Assembly: GCF_027322205.1 (NCBI RefSeq)
Contig: NZ_DAHVHY010000004.1
Location: 1-64,000, forward strand
DNA length: 64,000 bases
DNA from: Acidithiobacillus sp.
GTDB lineage: Bacteria; Pseudomonadota; Gammaproteobacteria; Acidithiobacillales; Acidithiobacillaceae
Direction of reading: 5' to 3'
Position numbers and translations under genes: made by a program. The notes below the pieces were generated by a model. The model was not told the origin of the DNA. It worked only from the letters and a program-made list of their open reading frames with translations, and searched no databases. Shown here piece after piece: positions 54,289-64,000 of this stretch (the first letter of the stretch is position 1; each line of letters opens with the position of its first letter).

Positions 54289-55600
54289 GAGCCGGGCACG
54301 CTGGCGACCGATGGCGTCTTTGCCGGATACCCTCAGTGACCGGGTCGTTGAACTTGCCGGGCCGCCCGAGCAAATCGCCATGGGTCTGGAGCGGATGCTG
54401 GATGCTTTGGCGGCACTGAAGATTCCCGCACGTTTGCCCATGCCGGTGATTTTGGTGGGGGGCACCAATGGCAAGGGCTCCACGGTGGCTTATCTGGAGG
54501 CCTTCTATCGCCAGACGGGCTATCGCGTTGGCGCTTATACCAGTCCGCACCTCTGGCAGTTTACCGAACGTCTGCGGCTGGATGGTAGACCTGCACCCGA
54601 GTTCCTATGGCATCAGCTACTTACAGAAATAGCCGACGCAGCACACCAGATTCCGCTCACCTATTTTGAGATAACGACCCTCGCTGCGGTGCGGATGATG
54701 CTGGCTGCCGGAGTCGATGTGGCGATTCTGGAAGTCGGCCTGGGGGGACGTCTGGATGCGGTCAATGCCTTTACCCCTGATTGTAGCATCGTAACCACCG
54801 TGGACCTGGATCATCAGGACTGGCTGGGGTCCGATCGCGCGTCCATCGGTCGGGAAAAGGCGGGTATCTTCCGTCGCGGGGTGCCTGCCCTCTATGGGGA
54901 TATGGAAGACCCCTGCGCTTCGGTATTGGAAGCGGCGATATGCGCTGACGTACCCTTGCAGCAGTTGGGGCGGGACTTTCGTATTGATCCTCTGCTCGGG
55001 AAGTGGTCAGGATTCGGGCAGGAGAAACAGGTGCCTGCGCCCTTGTGGGCAGCGCCGGCACAATGGGCTAATCTGGCTCTGGCGGTGGCAGCACTGTCCT
55101 TGTTGGAAGCGAAGCTGCCGGTGCCCGATACGGCGATCTCCGCATGGACGCAGGCGCCGGAGTTGCCGGGACGCTGCCAGTGGCGCCAGCCCTGGGGTCA
55201 GGGCGGCCCTGACCTGCTGGTGGATGTCGCCCACAACCCCCAAGCGGCGCGGCAACTGGCGACATTGCTGGCCGCGCGAAAAGGTGCTGCGCGTTGTCAC
55301 GCCATTGTCGGTATGCTTGCTGACAAAGATATGGCCGGGACGCTCGCGCCACTGTTGCACTGGGTGGATGCCTGGCATGTGCTGGAGATCACCGATACGC
55401 CACGTGCGGCTGCGGCGGCGCAGCTTTGCGACATGCTGGAGGGAATGAATGCGATAATGGTGTCTGTAGATGTCGACATGGAACAGGCCCTGGAGGCGGT
55501 GAAAACGACTCTGGCGGGTGGCGATATTCTGCTCTGTTTCGGTTCCTTTCACCTCGTCAAGCAGTTGCCCATGGCGTGGCTGCAGAGTGACCCGGCATGA
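54269..55600 (+). CDS. folC: Bifunctional folylpolyglutamate/dihydrofolate synthase
   Basis: A Mur-ligase-type enzyme of up to 443 aa. The ATP loop is [46 protein letters not shown]; also [16 protein letters not shown] and [18 protein letters not shown]. The start is uncertain: ATG 54269 overlaps accD by 20 nt, ATG 54311 ([12 protein letters not shown]) would give 429 aa and neither has a clear ribosome site. Ends ATGA into cvpA. It makes dihydrofolate and adds glutamates to folates. Confidence 0.95.
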   Translation: MPRVRIKSRARWRPMASLPDTLSDRVVELAGPPEQIAMGLERMLDALAALKIPARLPMPVILVGGTNGKGSTVAYLEAFYRQTGYRVGAYTSPHLWQFTERLRLDGRPAPEFLWHQLLTEIADAAHQIPLTYFEITTLAAVRMMLAAGVDVAILEVGLGGRLDAVNAFTPDCSIVTTVDLDHQDWLGSDRASIGREKAGIFRRGVPALYGDMEDPCASVLEAAICADVPLQQLGRDFRIDPLLGKWSGFGQEKQVPAPLWAAPAQWANLALAVAALSLLEAKLPVPDTAISAWTQAPELPGRCQWRQPWGQGGPDLLVDVAHNPQAARQLATLLAARKGAARCHAIVGMLADKDMAGTLAPLLHWVDAWHVLEITDTPRAAAAAQLCDMLEGMNAIMVSVDVDMEQALEAVKTTLAGGDILLCFGSFHLVKQLPMAWLQSDPA

Positions 55601-56094
55601 TGTTCTGGGTAGATGTCACTACCATGGGTCTGGTGGTGCTGTCCGCTCTTTGGGGGCTTTTCCGCGGAATGGTGCGCGAGTTTTTTTCACTGGTGGCATG
55701 GGTTGGCGGATTTTATGTGGCGTGGAATTGGGGCGGAAGTTGGCTGGCGCCCCGGTTGTCGTCTCAGATCCCAGCAGGTTGGAAGGTGCCGCTGGCTTCT
55801 TTTATCCTTTTTTTTGCTTGTCTGATCGTTGGTACTCTGTGCGCTTTCCTGGTCCGTAAGCTATTATATGGCATTGGTTTCGGGGCGACGGATCGCTTTT
55901 TGGGGGCTTTCTTTGGTTTCTTGCGGGGACTGGTGCTGATTGCCATTGTGGTCACCTTGGTGCAGTCCTCGGCTTTGTCCCAGTCTCCTTGGTGGGAGAA
56001 TTCCTGGTTGGCACAGGAGCCGGTGAAACACTGGTCGCAATTGTTGACGGCACCTGCCGTGTCCTATTTGGAGTCGCAAAAAATTGCAAAATGA
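55597..56094 (+). CDS. cvpA: CvpA family membrane protein
   Basis: A 165-aa inner-membrane protein with four hydrophobic segments (near 5-20, 25-45, 65-85, 100-122) and the CvpA-like sequence LVVLSALWGLFRGMVREFFSLVAWVGGFYVAW and DRFLGAFFGFLRGLVLIAIVV. In E. coli it is linked to colicin V production; its general role is unclear. The cvpA-purF pair is widely conserved and present here. Confidence 0.93.
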   Translation: MMFWVDVTTMGLVVLSALWGLFRGMVREFFSLVAWVGGFYVAWNWGGSWLAPRLSSQIPAGWKVPLASFILFFACLIVGTLCAFLVRKLLYGIGFGATDRFLGAFFGFLRGLVLIAIVVTLVQSSALSQSPWWENSWLAQEPVKHWSQLLTAPAVSYLESQKIAK

Positions 56095-56098
56095 CAAT

Positions 56099-57529
56099 AT
56101 GATGCAGCATATCGTGGATGACGATCATTTTCATGATGAATGCGGGGTCATTGGTGTATTTGGTCATCCGGAAGCCGCCAATCTGACCTATCTCGGCCTC
56201 TATGCCCTGCAACACCGGGGGCAGGAGTCGGCGGGTATTGTTTCTGGCGATCAGGGCAAGCTTTATGTGCAGCGCGGTATGGGGCGGGTGGCCGATGTCT
56301 TCGGGCTGGAGCAGATCAGCAAGCTGCCCGGTGAACAGGCAATCGGTCATGTGCGCTATTCCACTGCAGGGGGTTCCGTACTGCGGAATACCCAGCCGGT
56401 ATTTATCAATTATCGCCATGGCGCCTTTGCCGTCGGTCACAATGGTAATCTGGTTAATGCGGCTGAACTCCGCACCCGCTTGGAGCGGGAAGGGGCTATA
56501 TTCCACACGGATATGGACACCGAGGTTATCGTGCATCTGTTGGCACGGGTGCCGGGCGATGATACGGGTACTCGCCTGGCAGCAGCACTGCGGCAGGTTT
56601 CCGGCGCCTATTCGCTGGTCTGTCTGACGGAGAGCCGGCTGATTGGGGTGCGGGATCCCATGGGCTTTCGGCCACTGGTACTGGGAAGACTGATTGACTC
56701 GGGTGGCTTTGTGCTGGCCTCTGAGACTTGCGCTCTTGACCTCATGGGGGCGGAATTCGTTCGCGACATCGAGCCGGGCGAGCTGATCATTATTTCCAAA
56801 GAGGGTATCGAGAGCCGCAAGCCTTTTGTGCCCGTCGGTCGGCGCATGTGCGTCTTTGAATATATCTATTTCGCCCGTCCGGACAGTGTGCTCGATGGTA
56901 TCCATGTGTACTCGGCGCGCAAACGCATCGGTCAGGCGCTGGCACGTCTGCATCCGCGGGAGGCAGACCTGGTGGTGCCCGTTCCTGATTCCGGTGTCGC
57001 CGCGGCTATGGGCTACGCGGAGGCTTCCGGTCTGCCCTTCGAGTTGGGTCTGATCCGTAACCACTATGTGGGACGCACTTTCATCCAACCGGCACAGCGC
57101 GGGCGCGATTTCGGGGTGAAGGTCAAGCTCAATGCCCAGCCCAACATCCTGCGGGGCAAGCGAGTGATCCTGGTGGATGATTCTATTGTGCGCGGTACGA
57201 CCAGCGCTAAGATTGTCAGTTTGGTACGGGCTGCCGGCGCGCGCGAGGTGCATTTTGTGGTCAGCGCGCCGCCTACCATCGGACCTTGCTATTATGGCAT
57301 TGATACCCCGGAGCGCTCTCAGCTCATTGCCGCCCAGCACAGTATAGAAGAGGTGCGCAAAATCATTGGTGCCGACAGCCTGGGTTACATCAGTCTGGGG
57401 GCGCTGTATGAGGCAGTGGGCGGGCGTGAACAGGGTTTTTGCGATGCCTGTTTCAGTGATGACTACCCCTTGCCGACGCCGGAAGGACACGGCTCGCGGC
57501 AATTGCATCTGATCAAGGAGCTGCGATGA
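56099..57529 (+). CDS. purF: Amidophosphoribosyltransferase
   Basis: The first committed enzyme of purine synthesis, 476 aa from ATG 56099 (an ATG follows directly at 56102; the listed TTG 56084 overlaps cvpA). The N-terminal nucleophile is Cys15 after a propeptide-like stretch (DECGVIGVFGHPEAANLTYLGLYALQHRGQES). The PRPP-binding motif is VILVDDSIVRGTTSAKIVSLVR. No iron-sulfur cysteine pattern of the Bacillus type is evident. Ends ATGA into metZ. Confidence 0.97.
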   Translation: MMQHIVDDDHFHDECGVIGVFGHPEAANLTYLGLYALQHRGQESAGIVSGDQGKLYVQRGMGRVADVFGLEQISKLPGEQAIGHVRYSTAGGSVLRNTQPVFINYRHGAFAVGHNGNLVNAAELRTRLEREGAIFHTDMDTEVIVHLLARVPGDDTGTRLAAALRQVSGAYSLVCLTESRLIGVRDPMGFRPLVLGRLIDSGGFVLASETCALDLMGAEFVRDIEPGELIIISKEGIESRKPFVPVGRRMCVFEYIYFARPDSVLDGIHVYSARKRIGQALARLHPREADLVVPVPDSGVAAAMGYAEASGLPFELGLIRNHYVGRTFIQPAQRGRDFGVKVKLNAQPNILRGKRVILVDDSIVRGTTSAKIVSLVRAAGAREVHFVVSAPPTIGPCYYGIDTPERSQLIAAQHSIEEVRKIIGADSLGYISLGALYEAVGGREQGFCDACFSDDYPLPTPEGHGSRQLHLIKELR

Positions 57530-58740
57530 ACCCCAAGGATTCCAACCCTGGCTGGGCAGTGCAACTGCGCCCGGAAACCCTCGCCATCCGGGCCGGCATC
57601 CACCGCACCGAGGAACAGGAGCACAGCGAGGCCATCTTCCCGACTTCCAGCTTTGTTTTTGACTCGGCAGAAGAGGCCGCGGAGCGCTTTGCCGGACGGG
57701 CGCCGGGGAATGTCTATGCGCGCTTCACCAATCCTACGGTGCGTACTTTTGAAGAGCGACTGGCGGCGCTGGAGGGCACAGAAGCCTGTGTCGCCACGGC
57801 CTCTGGCATGGCCGCCTGCCTGACCGTCTTCATGGGGATGCTCAAGGCGGGCGATCATATCGTCGCCTCCCGCTCTATTTTTGGTACGACGGTGCAACTG
57901 CTCAGTAATATTCTCGGCCGCTTCGGGGTGGAGACCAGCTTTGTGCCGCTGGCGGATGTGGGGGCCTGGCGTGCCGCATTGCGTCCCAATACCCGGGTGC
58001 TCTTCCTCGAAACACCTTCTAATCCGCTGACCGAGGTTGGCGACATGCAGGCCTTGGCAGATCTGGCCCATGCCCATGATGCCTGGCTGGTGGTGGACAA
58101 CTGTTTCTGTACCCCGGCCTTGCAACAGCCCCTCAAGTTTGGTGCCGATCTGGTTGTTCACTCCGCCACCAAGTATCTGGACGGGCAGGGGAGAACCCTG
58201 GGCGGGGCGGTTTGCGGCAGTACCGAACTGCTCAATAGCGGGCCACGTAATTTCGTGCGTACGGCGGGTCCGAGTCTCAGTCCTTTCAACGCCTGGGTGC
58301 AGCTCAAAGGCCTGGAGACTCTTGGGCTGCGTATGGAGCGTCATTGCGCCAATGCCCAGCAGATTGCCGAATGGCTGGAGGCACGGCCGGAGGTGACACA
58401 GGTCTATTATCCGGGCCTCAAGAGCCATCCCCAGCAAGCCTTGGCGGCGCACCAGCAACGCCTGCCGGGTGCCATTCTGTCTTTTGATCTGCGTGGCGGC
58501 CAGACAGCGGCGTGGGCCTTTGTGGATGCCCTGCGCCTGCTCTCCCTGACCGCTAATCTCGGGGATGCCAAGACCACCATTACCCACCCTGCCAGCACGA
58601 CCCACAGCAGGGTCAGTCCTGAAGCACGGGCAGCGGCGGGGATTGGCGATGGGTTGTTGCGGATCAGTGTCGGTCTGGAGCATCCTGATGATCTTCGCGA
58701 TGATCTGGAGCGCGGCTTTGTCGCTCTTGCAGCCCCCTGA
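57526..58740 (+). CDS. metZ: O-succinylhomoserine sulfhydrylase
   Basis: A 404-aa PLP enzyme of the Cys/Met metabolism family that makes homocysteine directly from O-succinylhomoserine and sulfide. The PLP lysine is Lys216 in VVHSATKYLDGQGRTLGGAV; ARFTNPTVRTFEERLAALEG and the C-terminal ITHPASTTHSRVSPEARAAAGIGDGLLRISVGLEH are typical. Coupled to purF by ATGA; the purF-metZ pair is common in proteobacteria. Cystathionine gamma-synthase is an unlikely alternative given the context. Confidence 0.94.
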   Translation: MNPKDSNPGWAVQLRPETLAIRAGIHRTEEQEHSEAIFPTSSFVFDSAEEAAERFAGRAPGNVYARFTNPTVRTFEERLAALEGTEACVATASGMAACLTVFMGMLKAGDHIVASRSIFGTTVQLLSNILGRFGVETSFVPLADVGAWRAALRPNTRVLFLETPSNPLTEVGDMQALADLAHAHDAWLVVDNCFCTPALQQPLKFGADLVVHSATKYLDGQGRTLGGAVCGSTELLNSGPRNFVRTAGPSLSPFNAWVQLKGLETLGLRMERHCANAQQIAEWLEARPEVTQVYYPGLKSHPQQALAAHQQRLPGAILSFDLRGGQTAAWAFVDALRLLSLTANLGDAKTTITHPASTTHSRVSPEARAAAGIGDGLLRISVGLEHPDDLRDDLERGFVALAAP

Positions 58741-58802
58741 TTTGCGCTGTGCTTGGACAGCAGCATGTTTTCCCGCCATTTTTCAACTACGGAGATAATG
58801 AA

Positions 58803-59396
58803 ATGACAAGATTCCGTGCATTACAACGTTATGGACTTCAGCCGGACACGCGTATCTGCATGTTTGATAATGGGATACCGTTGACCGTGACGCCCAGTGA
58901 CATGGCGATCAAAAGTATGACCGACCTCAGTCGGGTACCCGCTGTGACGATGAAGCCGGAAACTACTATTGATCAGGCCCTGCAACGCATGATTCATGCG
59001 GGTGTTCGTATGCTTTTTGTGCTGGATGACTTCGGTACGCTGATCGGCCTGGCCACCGCCCGTGACCTCATGGGTGAAAAGCCCGTCAAACTGGCTGCCG
59101 AAAACCACGTCATGCGGGACTCCATCAAGGTGCAGGATATCATGGTGCCTCTGGGTCAGATTGATGTACTCGATTTCGCTGAAGTGGAGCGGTCTACCGT
59201 GGGAGATGTCGTCCTCACCCTGCGCAAGACGGGGCGTCAGCATGCCCTGGTGCGTGAGAAAACGCCCCGCGGTGAAGAGATTCGCGGTGTTTTTTCCATC
59301 AGCCAGATAGCGCGACAACTGGGGGCGCCCATTCAGACCAACGATGTAGTGCAGAGTTTTGCTGGGCTGGAGCAACTCATCACCAGTGATGACTGA
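58803..59396 (+). CDS. CBS-pair domain protein
   Basis: A 197-aa cytosolic protein from ATG 58803 (MTRFRALQRYGLQ), with GGAGATAAT upstream; 18 extra residues in the listed ORF are unsupported. Two CBS motifs are visible (about 45-100: VPAVTMKPETTIDQALQRMIHAGVRMLFVLDD; about 115-180: VQDIMVPLGQIDVLDFAEVERSTVGDVVLTL), which usually bind adenosyl ligands. The partner is unknown. It stands between metZ and a CorC/HlyC-type membrane protein, itself containing CBS domains. Confidence 0.88.
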   Translation: MTRFRALQRYGLQPDTRICMFDNGIPLTVTPSDMAIKSMTDLSRVPAVTMKPETTIDQALQRMIHAGVRMLFVLDDFGTLIGLATARDLMGEKPVKLAAENHVMRDSIKVQDIMVPLGQIDVLDFAEVERSTVGDVVLTLRKTGRQHALVREKTPRGEEIRGVFSISQIARQLGAPIQTNDVVQSFAGLEQLITSDD

Positions 59397-59434
59397 ACGA
59401 CACCCCCGCCACGGGCGGGCGGGAGTGGTCTCCC

Positions 59435-60760
59435 GTGCATGAGATCAACGGGCTGCTGCTGGCAGCCCTGCTGATTCTGCTGAATGGTTTTTTTGTTGCG
59501 GCAGAATTTGCGCTGGTGCGATTACGCAGTACCCATGCCCGTACTCTGGCCCAGGAGTATGGATTGCGCGGGCGCATTCTAATGCGGATGCATCGGCGGC
59601 TGGATGTTTATCTCTCTGCCACGCAACTCGGTATTACTATTGCGTCGTTGGGTATCGGTTGGGTGGGTGAACCCACCGTCGCGCGTTTGCTCCAACCCCT
59701 GTTCAGGATTTTTGGGATGACCGATCACACATTATTGAAGTCCGTTTCTTTTGCCGTCGGCTTTGCTCTAATCTCCTTTGTTGTCATTGTGATTGGGGAA
59801 CTGGTGCCCAAATCTCTGGCGATCCGCAAGGTGGAGGCGGTGTCTCTGTGGACCGGTGCACCCCTCTATGCCTTCTATTGGCTGATGTACCCGGCGATCT
59901 GGGTGCTCAATGGCGCGACCCGCATTGTGTTGCGCCTCTTTGCGCTACGGGTGGATCAGCATGCCGGTGATGCACCTCATTCCCGCGATGAACTGGCGAT
60001 GATCTTGGCCCTCAGTCAGGCGCAAGGCACCCTCGGTCAACGCACTGGAGACATCCTCGATCGCACCCTGGATTTTACGGAGCTGACAGCGGGCGATTTG
60101 ATGCGTCCTGCTGCCGAGATGGTCTGTCTGATGCTGGAAGATAGCCCCGAGGAAATCCGCCAGGTGATGATGCGCCATCGCTTTACCCGCTATCCGGTGT
60201 GTGAGGGAGATCGCCAGCATGTCGTCGGATTGCTCCACGTCAAGGATGCTTTTGCGGCACTGTCAAGGCGCCCCGACCTGGGTGACATGAGGCAACTTCT
60301 GCGTCCGCTACCCTCCGTAGGCAAGGCATTACCAGCCATGGATCTGCTGACACATTTTCGCTCCGGGCACCCGCATTTTGCGCTGGTGGTGGATGACCTC
60401 GGGACCATCACTGGCTTTGTCACTCTGGATCATGTGCTGGAAAGCCTGCTTGGGGCCATCCCCGATGAATTCCGCCACCAGCGTCAGGAGTGGCGGCGAC
60501 GCCTCGATGGCAGTTGGGTGGGTTCTGGCAGTCTCTCGCTGTATTCCCTGGAACGCAGCCTCCACATCGATATTGACGAAGAGACCGCAGATACCATCGG
60601 TGGTCTGGTCATGCGCCAGCTCGAAAGAGTCCCGGAAGAAGGGGAGCGGGTCGCTTTTACCGACTTCGACGTGGTAGTCTTGCGCAAAAATGGCCCACGC
60701 ATCACGCTGGTGCAAGTGATCCCGCATCTTGACCAACCTGAATCCGACTGGTTTTCCTGA
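59435..60760 (+). CDS. CorC/HlyC (CNNM/DUF21)-type membrane protein
   Basis: A 441-aa inner-membrane protein. The N-terminal DUF21/CNNM domain has three to four membrane helices (about 5-170, LLLAALLILLNGFFVAAEFALVRLRSTHA), then a CBS pair (about 215-335, LMRPAAEMVCLMLEDSPEEIRQVMMRHRFTRYPV) and a C-terminal CorC/HlyC domain (about 350-435). Members are linked to Mg/Co export, though often labelled hemolysin. The start is GTG 59435; the ribosome site is poor. Nothing suggests actual hemolysis. Confidence 0.9.
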   Translation: MHEINGLLLAALLILLNGFFVAAEFALVRLRSTHARTLAQEYGLRGRILMRMHRRLDVYLSATQLGITIASLGIGWVGEPTVARLLQPLFRIFGMTDHTLLKSVSFAVGFALISFVVIVIGELVPKSLAIRKVEAVSLWTGAPLYAFYWLMYPAIWVLNGATRIVLRLFALRVDQHAGDAPHSRDELAMILALSQAQGTLGQRTGDILDRTLDFTELTAGDLMRPAAEMVCLMLEDSPEEIRQVMMRHRFTRYPVCEGDRQHVVGLLHVKDAFAALSRRPDLGDMRQLLRPLPSVGKALPAMDLLTHFRSGHPHFALVVDDLGTITGFVTLDHVLESLLGAIPDEFRHQRQEWRRRLDGSWVGSGSLSLYSLERSLHIDIDEETADTIGGLVMRQLERVPEEGERVAFTDFDVVVLRKNGPRITLVQVIPHLDQPESDWFS

Positions 60761-60768
60761 TATTTTCC

Positions 60769-62918
<2,150 letters not shown>

Positions 62919-62958
62919 AGGCTACAATGGCGACCCGCGAACCTGACTTGGAGTGCAT

Positions 62959-63294
62959 ATGAACTTTTCGCCTATTGTCAATGCTTATGCCGGAACTGCG
63001 GCAGGGGGTGGTTCAGATTCCATTTTCATGCAGATCGTCCCGCTACTTGTCATTTTCGCTATTTTTTATTTTCTGCTTATCCGTCCGCAGATGAGAAAGG
63101 CGAAAGCTCAACGCCAGCTTATTTCGGCAATCTCCAAGGGCGACGAGGTGATCACTCAGGGTGGCCTGGCCGGGCGGATCATGCAAGTGGGTGAGGATTA
63201 TCTGCAACTTGAAATTGCTGAAGGGGTCATTGTAAAAGTTCAGCGGGTCTCAGTGATGTTACTGTTGCCCAAAGGGACATTGAAAAAACTGTAA
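62959..63294 (+). CDS. yajC: Preprotein translocase subunit YajC
   Basis: A 111-aa single-pass inner-membrane protein of the SecDF-YajC complex. ATG 62959 (MNFSPIVNAYAG) is favoured because GGAG lies 6 nt upstream. Membrane helix IVPLLVIFAIFYFLLIRPQMRKAKAQRQLI, then GDEVITQGGLAGRIMQVGEDYLQLEIAEGVIVKVQR. Order queA-tgt-yajC-secD is the classic gammaproteobacterial cluster. Confidence 0.97.
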   Translation: MNFSPIVNAYAGTAAGGGSDSIFMQIVPLLVIFAIFYFLLIRPQMRKAKAQRQLISAISKGDEVITQGGLAGRIMQVGEDYLQLEIAEGVIVKVQRVSVMLLLPKGTLKKL

Positions 63295-63304
63295 AGGCTC
63301 GTTC

Positions 63305-64000
63305 ATGACCCGTTATCCTTGGTGGAAGTACCTGATTATCCTCGCAGTCGTATTGCCTTCCCTGTTTTACGCGCTGCCCAACTTCTATGGCTGGCACTCC
63401 GCCGTAGAGGTACGCGCTCCCGCGGGGACCCTCCTGCCGCCGGTGGCCACGATGCAGGACTGGCTGCAAGTGGCTAAAATTCCGGTCACTCGCGTCGACT
63501 CGGATGAGGAGGGCAGCACTTTCTTTTTCCCCAACGATGATGCCCAGGGCCTGGCCGAAACGTTACTGCAACGTAAACTCCCGACCAATGCCCAGGTAGT
63601 TCTCTCGCAGATGTCGGCAGAGCCGGACTGGTTAAGCAGTCTCGGTGGCAAGCCCGTCAATCTGGGTCTTGATCTGCGCGGCGGTGTGTACCTCCTGCTG
63701 CGTGTCGACACCAATGCCGTTATCAAACATGCTCTGGAGCAGGACAGCGGCAGCTTGCGCACCTTCCTCCGCCACCAGAATCTGCAATATCTGGCAGTCA
63801 ACATGACCGGGCCGCAAAGTCTCGCCATCGAGATGGAAAATACCGCAGTCGCGGCGCAGGCGCAAAAGGCTATCGCCGGGCATTACCCCGATTATGCCAT
63901 CACCCTGCAGCCTAACGCGGTGTTAGGCGTAAGTATTACCCCCGATGCCGCCAAGAAAATGAAGGACGATGCGCTGCAACAGGCCATCGTCGTTATTCGC
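63305..64000 (+). CDS. secD: Protein translocase subunit SecD, 5' part (runs off right edge)
   Basis: The reading frame from ATG 63305 (MTRYPWWKYLIILAVVLPSLFYALPNFYG) stays open to the window end, about 232 codons, and is not in the ORF track. The N-terminal membrane helix and periplasmic GKPVNLGLDLRGGVYLLLRVD segment are typical of SecD. It assists Sec export with SecF and YajC. Starts 10 nt after yajC. Confidence 0.96.
   Translation, partial: MTRYPWWKYLIILAVVLPSLFYALPNFYGWHSAVEVRAPAGTLLPPVATMQDWLQVAKIPVTRVDSDEEGSTFFFPNDDAQGLAETLLQRKLPTNAQVVLSQMSAEPDWLSSLGGKPVNLGLDLRGGVYLLLRVDTNAVIKHALEQDSGSLRTFLRHQNLQYLAVNMTGPQSLAIEMENTAVAAQAQKAIAGHYPDYAITLQPNAVLGVSITPDAAKKMKDDALQQAIVVIR

Noticed and set aside
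55952-58779. 518-aa and 438-aa minus-strand frames opposite purF and metZ
   Set aside because: Shadow frames with no recognisable domain; the sense genes are certain.

Overview
The window (about 58-60% GC by eye, very compact coding) looks like a chromosomal segment of an Acidithiobacillus-type acidophile (class Acidithiobacillia / deep Gammaproteobacteria). The reasons are the zapA-ssrS(6S RNA)-fau order, the leuB-asd-fimV-truA-trpFBA-accD-folC-cvpA-purF-metZ order, a large hopanoid cluster and a hydrogenase-4 type membrane subunit. This genus call is inference from gene content; no database was searched.

Region 1 (1-12 kb, minus strand). Reading in the direction of transcription: a penicillin-binding protein 2 gene, then rplY-pth-ychF, then a complete type I Wadjet anti-plasmid system (jetA-jetB-jetC-jetD, each junction overlapping), then an XRE-cupin regulator whose stop overlaps (GTGA) the start of a HyfB-like hydrogenase membrane subunit that runs off the left edge.

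Region 2 (12-22.5 kb). Divergent from PBP2 lie a small ZapB-like coiled-coil gene, zapA, 6S RNA and fau. They are followed by an M61 PDZ peptidase, a protein-L-isoaspartate methyltransferase, an orphan MCE (MlaD-like) gene with its auxiliary lipoprotein, a universal stress protein, proS, a repetitive coiled-coil protein, tRNA-Glu(UUC), secB and gpsA.

Region 3 (22.7-40.5 kb). This is a hopanoid factory: squalene synthase, squalene-hopene cyclase, hpnG, hpnA, hpnI, hpnJ, hpnK, hpnN and hpnL, nearly all overlapping, then hpnH, hpnM (MlaC type) and mlaA from a second promoter. The second unit runs with 2 nt spacing into gatCAB (tRNA-dependent amidotransferase). Together these make squalene, cyclise it, add and trim the adenosine-derived side chain, decorate it with a GlcN/cyclitol-type head group and move the product to the outer membrane.

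Region 4 (40.6-45 kb). A secreted SCP2-like protein, a tRNA-Ser(UGA) gene interrupted by a 221-nt Azoarcus-like group I intron between anticodon bases 34 and 35, a secreted phospholipase-D-type nuclease, and moeA-mobB-mobA (molybdenum cofactor).

Region 5 (44.8-64 kb, plus strand). A long housekeeping run: an unrecognised gene coupled to leuB, then asd, fimV, truA, trpF, trpB, trpA, accD, folC, cvpA, purF, metZ, a CBS-domain protein, a CorC/HlyC-type membrane protein, queA, tgt, yajC and a partial secD. No insertion sequence, CRISPR array or prophage was seen. The most unusual items are the intron-containing tRNA-Ser, the Wadjet system attached to a translation operon, the atypical 5' end of the squalene synthase gene and the coupled regulator/hydrogenase junction.
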